Source of the DNA: Vicia villosa
Lineage: Eukaryota; Streptophyta; Magnoliopsida; Fabales; Fabaceae
Assembly (NCBI RefSeq): GCF_029867415.1
Contig: NW_026706279.1
Location: 1-64,000, forward strand
Length of the DNA stretch: 64,000 nucleotides
Direction of reading: 5' to 3'
A model generated the notes under the pieces. The model was not told where the DNA came from. It saw nothing but the letters and a program-made list of their open reading frames with translations, and did not search any database. The translations under genes were made by a program, and so were the position numbers. Shown piece by piece: positions 56,924 to 64,000 of this stretch; position 1 is the stretch's first letter; every line of letters starts with the position of its first letter.

Positions 56924-58776
56924 ATCTCCCCCACACTTAAACCATTGCTTGTCCTCAAGCAATCATCCAACATGGTAGAAATAATTAAGTGCGATTTGAA
57001 ACAAGGGTACGACACAACTCCTAATCATACGTGGCCGTAGGCTAATGTTAGATCGATAGGTACTAAGTGTTCAATTCCAAGGACACCGAACGACACAATG
57101 TTTCAGAGACTCCCTCTTTATGCAAACCAGTTCGAATTATGCCATTATAACTCAACCTATATCTCTCGTTTTTCTTTCGCTTTTTTCATTCAAGTGAAAT
57201 CACATTAAGCCCGTTATCTGTACACTCACCTAGTTGGGGAAATCGTTTAGCGACTATGATCCTTATTCTTTAGCACGAGGTTCTGGTTTTTAAGTGGTGC
57301 AACCCCATTTTTTCCTAACTGCGGTTGCAGGGAATCAGACCGAAGTCCGTCCTACCAAGTCCAGTGCCAGTGACCTCTGGGCCAACCAACAATTGGTGCT
57401 TATTATTAAATCCTTATTGGCTTAACAACCGTTGGGCTAAATGACCGGGTGAGGGTCCCCTAATTTAGAAGGTTATTTTTCAATTAAATCATTTATTTAT
57501 TAAAAACAAGATCATTCACTTATATTCATCAACTCCCTACGTAGTTTGTGCTTAAGATGGTGCCGATTGCTAATAGGAACTACTTAAGAGCTACTTTGAA
57601 AACTTGAGCCTAAGATCTCGACATAATGGGCATCCAAATTGATCTCACATAATGAGGGGGTTTAGGTTGTCAGGAAGGTATCGATGTTGTTGAAACGTCC
57701 CCAAGTCTTTCAAACAAAGCCTAAAGTGTGACAACCTCTATACTTTTAGAGTGTGTATGCCATGCGTCAAAATTCAAATTTTTGTTGGAGGTTAAAATTT
57801 TCAATTTTTTTCAAATTTTGGGGAAATTCAATAGCAACCGAAAATCATGTATAAAGACTTGAAAACATAACTAGAAAACAATAAAGCAACAAATGAAAGC
57901 GGTAAAGTTCCTCCCCCCACACTTAAACCAAACATTGTCCTCAATGTTTTGATCAGAGGTGGAAAAGGAAAGACATAACCTATATGGATGCTACTGGCGG
58001 GCTATCATGACCAAATCTGCCCCGCGTACGGAGGAAATACCTTCTCCTATCATACTCATCAATTGTGACACCACCAGCAGCAACATTCGTAGGAATGTGC
58101 ATGGAGACCCGCTCATCTTTGAGATGATCAACTATAGATTTTTCGCCTAGATATGGTCGAGATGTGACAAGCTATCCATATTTTTTTTCCTGCAAGTTCA
58201 AACAGTAAAAATAAAACATTAAAATGAAAGCTCGTGGGTTGCCTCCCACGCATCGTTTTGTTTAACGTCGATAGCTCGACGGCTTAAGAGTGCAAGCACT
58301 CAAGGTGGTTCTCTCGAGAATGACTCCTCGGTTGAACTTTTAGTAATCGTCATTTTCCATGGCCATTTATCGATCCATATCACGTACCCTCACCTCTTCT
58401 TTTCTTTCTTCTGTGGGGTGGTTCATTCTTTTTAACTCGTGGTGGTGGTTCTAGATCTATCCTAAGTATAAGCTTTTCAAGCTTGGGCTTTGTGATATTA
58501 TCCACCACCTCAAAGGTTAATCTTACCCTCTTAACATAAATGATATCCCTAGTTTCGTGGTCCTCTAACTTTCTCTTTTTATGGGAGACTTCAAACAAGC
58601 GTGTATTGGTGTCGATATTTTCCAATACCTCCACATACGTTTTAGATTGGGATTCTACCTTAGCTTCCATAAAACTTTGCGGAAAAGGAATCGGTGGGAT
58701 ATAGGGAGGAGGAACAACAATAGGTGCTTCCTTCTCTACATCTTCTACAACCTCTCTTTCAGTTGGTTTTGGTGGA
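56924..58776 (-). other. 3' interior of Athila element A
   Basis: On the minus strand the order is a 96-aa ORF (58670-58380) that is basic and ends KKNEPPHRRKKRRGEG, the conserved CGACGTTAAAC block (58285-58238), AGGACAATGTTTGGTTTAAG (about 57948-57915), a long non-coding stretch, and the polypurine tract at 56940-56924. The 96-aa ORF has the place, but not clearly the sequence, of the end of the 397-aa ORF in element B. Confidence 0.65.
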
Positions 58777-61333
58777 TGTCATACCCCAAAATTTGCCCAC
58801 ACTATTTCTCCTATTCAAGTTTCAAATCCATATGCAAAGCTCCTATACAAATTCTCCTATACAAAGTTCTGAACTAAGGGTTTGGTTCTTTCAAAGGAAA
58901 ATCACTGAATCAATGGCTCAAGGTGGTTCCATAGGGTCAGCAACATCCTCTTAACCCTAAAATCATCATTTGATCAAGGGTTGATCATGATGATACAAGG
59001 AAAGATCAGAAAAGTCAAAAGTCAAAAGTTACTAGTTTGGGCATAAACTGAAAAAGTTAACGAAACTTTGAAAATTCACCAAATATTCATACTTCATTAG
59101 AAAAATTCCCACCAAAGCTCATTTTGAAGGGAATTCATTCCTCTATCCAATGATCCAAGAATTAAAGCTCATAGGTCAATAATCTAAGAGATATGGCTTC
59201 ATACATTATAGGTCCTTTTCAAAAGTCAACAAGAAGACACTTTTTCCAAAAGGGTATAAAATGAGAATGGAAAATAATTTTGATATGGAACCAAAGACAC
59301 TGGTTAGAGGACTCCCTAAGGTTTCCAAAAAGTTCACAATCTTGAAAAAATATGGAGATATGAAGAAATGGCAGGGTGTAGAAGTTCATCTATTTTCAAG
59401 GGTGTATATGAGGGAAAAAGACCAAAAATTCAAAAGACTTCTAAAATGGGCTTGATTTCTTTTGGTTCTAATATCATCTTAAGCCCATCCACGACCATGG
59501 AATACATCTCTTACATTCTTATTAGTTTTATTTATTATTTTATAGATTTTATCCATTAAAATCATAATTTAATTAAATAAAATTATAAAAATAATAGAAG
59601 ATTTGATTTTGCTTTAAATTTGATTCAATTAAATATCAAATAAACATTCCAAAATCGTGGCAAGAGAGATTGGAAAGAGATGATCAAAATTTGAGCCAAA
59701 ATAAGAAAGATTCTATTCAAAATTCAATAAAATATTTTCATATTTTTAAGCCATCAATCACACGATTTGTCCAAGAATATTTGACCTAATCCCAACCCTT
59801 ATATATATTGGAGCTCATTCAGAATAAAGGGGACGAAAAAGAGGGGAGGAAAAGCTAGGGTTCTTGCAAGGAGAAATTTCAAGAAACAAACAAATTCGTA
59901 TCAACTCATTCCAGCCATTTGCAGTGTAAACCAATCGTCCACTTCTCTTCCTAAGGGTTAATCAACAATCCTTCAGCCACGCGCCTTACCCACTAAAAAG
60001 CTAAGTTTCTAACTCTTTCTTGGCTCAAATACTATTTTAATTTTTATCTTTTGCTTTTATTTAATTTCTGCTTTGAACATCTTATTTTATTTTTATCTTT
60101 TATTTTCGCGCCCAATTCTTTCCCTTTCTCTTCTTCATTTTTCAGGGTTAATCAAGATTCTCCGACTACGCGCCATCAGAGCTAAGTTTCCAATCCTTAT
60201 TTATTTTATTTAAAATATTATTTTCTTTTTGCCTTTCGCCTAAAATAGGGTTTGTCTCGAATAATCAATGCACTCACCCTTATTTTACCTTCCTTTTAAT
60301 TTTCAGGGTTCGAGGAAGATCAAAGCGTCGATGTTTAAAATTAATTATTGACCCTTCTTATTTTTTGTCTTTTAATTTTCCCCATCCCCGCAGGTGTTTA
60401 TTGTAATAGCGTAGGATTTTCATTCTGCCTTTATTTTTTCTGCTGTGGTTAGTAATCTTAGGGAGTGCAAGCCTTTAATTAACATAGATTACTAATTATA
60501 AGATAATATATCTGAATTGAACCACCTGATTGTGCCACACACTCACCTTTAGGGTAATCCCTCTGGTTGCCTTGTTGCCTTATTGTTGCCTTATTGTTGC
60601 CTTATTGTTGCCTGTTGCCTCTAAACGTATTAATAGTCAAAGTCCCTCGATTCCGAGGATACCTAAAGCAATGTTGCCTGTCGCCTTCAGAGTTATTGAA
60701 ACTCCCTCGATGTTGCCTTATAAGATGATTGTCCCAATTGCTAAAGGTATCCTCGCCTGATGCCTAAAAGATTAATGACTATTATATCCTTCCCTTAGAC
60801 TACCTGCCCTCTTAATGGCAAGGGACAGTCTTATGGCGAATAAATTCTCGATGACCCTTAAACATCCAATTGAAAGACTTCTTACCCTTTATGGTATGGA
60901 TAGACCCTTTCGTCCGAAAGACTTAAAGAACACGAAAGACAAACTTAGGGTAGGTAGCTATTAATTGCTTGCTCACACTCAAATCAAATTCAAATGCTTT
61001 TCACACCTCTCTTTCAAAACAATTTCAAAACAAGGCTACGCTTATTTACAAGCTAAAGTCCTTAACGAAGTTTTTACTATTCACACACGACACTTCAAAA
61101 TCTTTTCAAACAAACAAACAAAGTGAGCTATGCAATTAAGAGCCCATGGATAACCATGGATGCAAAGGGTGCCTTACACCTTCCCTTTGTATAACTTACC
61201 CCCCGAACTCAAAATCTTTCAATAGGTTTTTCCTGTTCTTTTTTGCCTTTCCTAATTGGATAAAATAAAAGTCGGTGGCGACTCTTGCTTACCGCGACAT
61301 TTTCGATTATAAAAGTCAGTTCACCGTATTACA
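58777..61333 (+). repeat. Ogre-like 5' LTR (2557 bp)
   Basis: TGTCATACCCC...CACCGTATTACA. A TATA box (TTATATATATTGG, 59799-59811) precedes the leader. At 60555-60620 there is a run of TTGCCTTATTG units of about 12 bp. Near the end stands the typical block GTCGGTGGCGACTCTTG. Confidence 0.9.
59798..59811 (+). promoter_or_regulatory. TATA box of the Ogre-like LTR
   Basis: CTTATATATATTGG lies about 30 bp upstream of a purine-rich leader (GGGGACGAAAAAGAGGGG). Confidence 0.6.
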
Positions 61334-61337
61334 GAAC

Positions 61338-61355
61338 TGGCGACTCTGCTGGGGA
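61338..61355 (+). other. Primer-binding site (tRNA-Arg)
   Basis: TGGCGACTCTGCTGGGGA, four bases after the LTR end; the primer site used by Ogre elements. Confidence 0.94.
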
Positions 61356-62536
61356 TATTCGATTAAAAAAGAGGGGTTACCTTAAAAGTTTAGGATTCGC
61401 TTAAATGTTTTCTATTGTTTGTTTTGCTTGCTTTACTTTTGCAGGGCTGTTTTGGGTATTCTGCTGTGTGAAAGGTCCTACACCCGGATCTAGTGTACCT
61501 TAAGTATGTGGCATGAGACCAGGGAGGCTGTACGACATGTATCGTTACGGTTGAACTGGTGGCCACCGTTAGTGCGACGCTTTGGTTTGTCCTGATGGCC
61601 CTTGAATCTGATCGAGGAGACATTTGGCTACCGCGTGGTGTCACAAGCACTAATTCGCCCTTAGAACCTTAGTTGAACTTAACTTTGGCCTATAGGAAGT
61701 AGCGAGATAGCTGGCTTTGGATTCCTGACCGGAGCCGGTTGATACTCGATGCTACACTCATTGAGATTGGACTCTAGGGATGCTTTTGGCTGGCCGATTG
61801 TGCGCTATGTTGAGACAATGCCCACGAGAAAGATCAGGGATATGAGCACCATAGAACCTGGTTACTTTTTAGGACAGGATGAACCAACTAAACGAAAGGA
61901 AGAAGGGTACATACCTCTAGACCACGTGCAAGCCTAACCATAAGGCAAAATTGTGTGACTTGTGTGACTTGCGTAACTTGTTGGTGTTTGCTACTAACCT
62001 TCGTTTCCTTGCAGGTTTTGTTAAAAGGACTTGTTTGTCCTTACTACCCCACACTATGCCTAATGAACTGCATTCGCATAACATCATGACATCATAAGCA
62101 TAACATGATTTAACTAACCCTTTCAAGGATCTTAGGAATTTAGGGCGCACAATTTCAGGTGCCTCTATCAAAGGTTGATTTCCCAATCAAGGGGCAAGAG
62201 GATTTATTTTCCTCTGGCCACATACCTTCCAATTCTAAGACACAGTACCAATCAAGGGGCAAGAGGATTTATTTTCCTCTAGCCAAGCATTTTCAAATTC
62301 AGAAGTATCCCGAATCAGAGGCGATGACCCACTCGATATGGTGAGCTTGATTCTCAAAGAAGGACGTTCAAAGACAAAATTTAGAATCCTTCAAACAAAG
62401 ACGTGACCAACTCATTTTCTAATGTTGCTATCTAAATTCCTAAAGATCCTTGAAAAACATTGCACCTGCATTCATAACATCACATCACAGGTTTCCACCA
62501 CAGGTTCCTCACCTCCTCGCTGTTTATTTCAGCATC
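61356..62536 (+). other. Ogre-like leader region
   Basis: No long ORF. CAATCAAGGGGCAAGAGG followed by ATTTATTTTCCTCT occurs twice, near 62183 and 62249, a short tandem duplication. TTTATTTCAG just before the Gag ATG could be a splice acceptor. Confidence 0.6.
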
Positions 62537-63694
62537 ATGAATCTCGAGCAATCAGTCAAAAATCTTCAGGCTCAGAACAACCAGTTCCAGAAAATAATCT
62601 TTCACTTGGCCAAGGGGCAAGAAGAATTAAAGGCACTTCTGTCCGAGAAGGAGAAAGACCAACAAAGGGAGCAAGGTGTGCAAGATAAATGGAAGTCCAA
62701 GCCTAAGCGGTCATTCACTCCGTTACCCATGCCGCTGTCTCAAGCTCTGCAACAACTGCTCAATCAGAACTTGATAACTCTATTGCCTCCATATTCACTT
62801 CCTGCTAATCCCACTCCTGGGTACAAGTACCATGCAAGATGTGCTTATCATTCAAACAGTCCTGGTCACGATACAGAGGATTGTGGACCATTGAAGCACA
62901 TGATCCAAGACCTCATTGATTGCAAGATCATTGACGTCATTTCACCTGAGAAACCTCATATGGTCAATACTGGGTACAATCGGAAAGGTCACAATGAACC
63001 CAACCAATCTGTGGGGACAATTCTGACCTTTACACCAGTTCCACAACAAAGACACAAGTCAGATACACCTAAGCGCCAATTCGCAAAGATCAATATGACT
63101 CTGGCCGAAGCGTTGCAACAATTGCTGAAAAAAGGGCTAATCACTTTGAAGGACCCTCCGAGGAATCCCAGTACTTCCTCTTCTCGTTATAATCCTAATG
63201 CAAGGTGTGCGTATCACTCTGATAGTCCTGGACATGACACTAATAACTGTTGGACATTGAAGAATAAGATCCAAGACTTAATCGATGACAAGATCATTGA
63301 CTGCCACCCTCCTGAGGAACCTCACGTTGTGTACGACCAGAAAGATCACGATGAACCCAAACAATCTACATTAGCTCCGCAACAAAGACGCAGGTCAGAA
63401 CGTCAGTTTACAAAGATCAATATGTCACTGGCTCAGGCATTACAACATTTGCTGAGAGAGAACTTGATTACTTTAAGAGATCCTCCTGTAAAGCCCAACA
63501 CCTCCGCCCCTAGCTACAAGCCCAATGCAAGGTGCGCATATCACTCCAATAGCCCTGGGCATGATACGAATGATTGTTGGCCATTGAAGAACAAGATTCA
63601 AGACATGATTGATGCTGGTGAAATTGAATTCTATCATCCCAAGACCCCTGTGGTGATCACTACTCCTATGCCTAATCACAAAAAGATTGATTAA
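62537..63694 (+). CDS. Ogre/Tat Gag-like ORF with three CHHC zinc-knuckle modules
   Basis: The preferred start is ATG 62537 (MNLEQSVKNLQAQ), giving 385 aa; the open frame begins earlier. The N-terminus is a short coiled coil (about 40 aa). A module then repeats three times: a helical part (PLSQALQQLLNQNLITL and variants), a linker ending N/HARC, and CAYHS(N/D)SPGHDT(E/N)(D/N)C, a C-X2-H-X5-H-X4-C arrangement, followed by LKxxIQDxIDxxxI. First Cys codons are at 62840, 63206 and 63533. Tat/Ogre Gag normally has this region once, near its C-terminus. The usual large capsid domain before it is missing. The ORF stops at 63694 and no protease follows within 300 bp. It therefore looks like a Gag-tail protein of a non-autonomous Ogre derivative that has amplified its presumed nucleic-acid-binding module. 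Confidence 0.8.
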   Translation: MNLEQSVKNLQAQNNQFQKIIFHLAKGQEELKALLSEKEKDQQREQGVQDKWKSKPKRSFTPLPMPLSQALQQLLNQNLITLLPPYSLPANPTPGYKYHARCAYHSNSPGHDTEDCGPLKHMIQDLIDCKIIDVISPEKPHMVNTGYNRKGHNEPNQSVGTILTFTPVPQQRHKSDTPKRQFAKINMTLAEALQQLLKKGLITLKDPPRNPSTSSSRYNPNARCAYHSDSPGHDTNNCWTLKNKIQDLIDDKIIDCHPPEEPHVVYDQKDHDEPKQSTLAPQQRRRSERQFTKINMSLAQALQHLLRENLITLRDPPVKPNTSAPSYKPNARCAYHSNSPGHDTNDCWPLKNKIQDMIDAGEIEFYHPKTPVVITTPMPNHKKID

Positions 63695-64000
63695 TACCTA
63701 GAAGGATGAACTTTTGGATCATTAGATCTACTTTCATTTGCAAGTTCTTTCCTGTTTGTTTAAACATCTGACTCATGATAGACATTATCTGTTTTAATAA
63801 TCATCATCAGTGCATTGCATATGTTTGTCTTGAATAAATTATTTCGTTATCACTCATTTTAAATTATGTCTTTATTCTGCATATGTTTCTGTGACACTCA
63901 ACTCCTGCTAAAGCTGTATGCCTTTTAAGGGAGGATGACGAAAACGATATCGCAACCTTATACAGTATGCTTTTGAACGGACTATGCTGACGATGTACAG

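Larger units (their letters stand above)
49762..58776 (-). mobile_element. Athila-like Ty3/gypsy element A, 3' part, minus strand
   Basis: The LTR occupies 49762-56923 (TGATCGCGAC...TTCGTGTTATCA) and contains nested element B; without B it is about 1881 bp. A polypurine tract (minus: TTAAGTGTGGGGGAGAT, 56940-56924) abuts it, so the LTR is the 3' LTR and the interior lies to the right (56924-58776). The interior ends where an Ogre-like LTR begins at 58777. It carries CATTGAGGACAATG and the CGTCGAGCTATCGACGTTAAAC block typical of Athila-type elements downstream of their coding region. Confidence 0.75.
58777..64000 (+). mobile_element. Ogre-like (Ty3/Tat) retrotransposon, 5' part
   Basis: LTR 58777-61333, then the tRNA-Arg primer site, a leader with short repeats, and a Gag-type ORF. 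It continues beyond the window. The LTR start TGTCATACCCCAAAATTTG and the primer site are diagnostic of Ogre elements, which are abundant in Fabeae legumes. It inserted into Athila element A. Confidence 0.9.

Noticed and set aside
62159..62344. 61-aa plus-strand ORF in the Ogre leader
   Set aside because: It is built on a short tandem duplication without homology.

Overview
This window is repeat-dense plant nuclear DNA. The combination of Ogre/Tat-type LTRs (start TGTCATACCCCAAAATTTG, tRNA-Arg primer site), Sirevirus, Tekay and Athila elements suggests a large-genome legume, probably of the pea/vetch tribe Fabeae. That placement is inferred from repeat families, because no conserved single-copy marker is present. 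Only one ordinary host gene is convincing: an intronless ELO (GNS1/SUR4) fatty-acid-elongase-like gene at 38134-39075. Almost everything else is a stack of nested transposable elements.

Layout. 1-804: end of a Sirevirus-like LTR. 805-2290 and about 2300-6112: two decayed Ogre/Tat-like LTR pieces that appear to lie in opposite orientations. 6113-11601: 3' half of a Sirevirus, with an uninterrupted 896-aa env-like ORF, 70-bp tandem repeats, several polypurine tracts and the 3' LTR. It interrupts a Tekay-like Ty3 element (11602-18747, minus strand) that has a broken pol, a Stowaway-like MITE in its protease and a solo LTR nested in its own LTR. 18748-25372: decayed Ty3 integrase sequence split by a young non-autonomous Sirevirus-like element (19378-25247) with 1466-bp LTRs and the 5-bp TSD CATCC. 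25373-35037: a complete CACTA (En/Spm) transposon with TSD TCT. It has a predicted 12-exon gene for a Transposase_24 plus Ulp1-protease protein and a TNP2 transposase broken only by two one-base homopolymer frameshifts. 35041-41200: the gene-containing island, with MITEs, (TA)n tracts and a 560-bp hAT-type element. 41200-46400: decayed retroelement remnants, including an unclassified LTR-like stretch. 47650-49737: a broken hAT transposase. 49762-58776: an Athila-like LTR and its 3' internal part, with a second young Athila-derived element (50384-55659, TSD GTCTA) nested in the LTR. 58777-64000: the 5' LTR, tRNA-Arg primer site and first ORF of an Ogre-like element. That ORF carries three copies of a zinc-knuckle-like Gag module.

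The nesting gives a relative order of insertion: Tekay before Sirevirus before the Ogre-like LTR on the left; integrase remnant before Sirevirus-like element and CACTA in the middle; hAT before Athila A before Athila B and Ogre on the right. The two non-autonomous elements with apparently identical LTRs lack recognisable polymerase and would depend on helper elements.

The most unusual signal is shared by LTRs of different superfamilies. Each carries copies of its own short palindrome (GTCGAC in two Tekay LTRs, ATCGAT in an unclassified LTR, GGCGCGCC-type in an Athila-like LTR), and neighbouring copies are placed exactly 21 bp apart. The core sequence changes between families but the spacing does not. 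A Sirevirus-like LTR has a different strict design, GATGTCA-N12-TGACATC, present four times.
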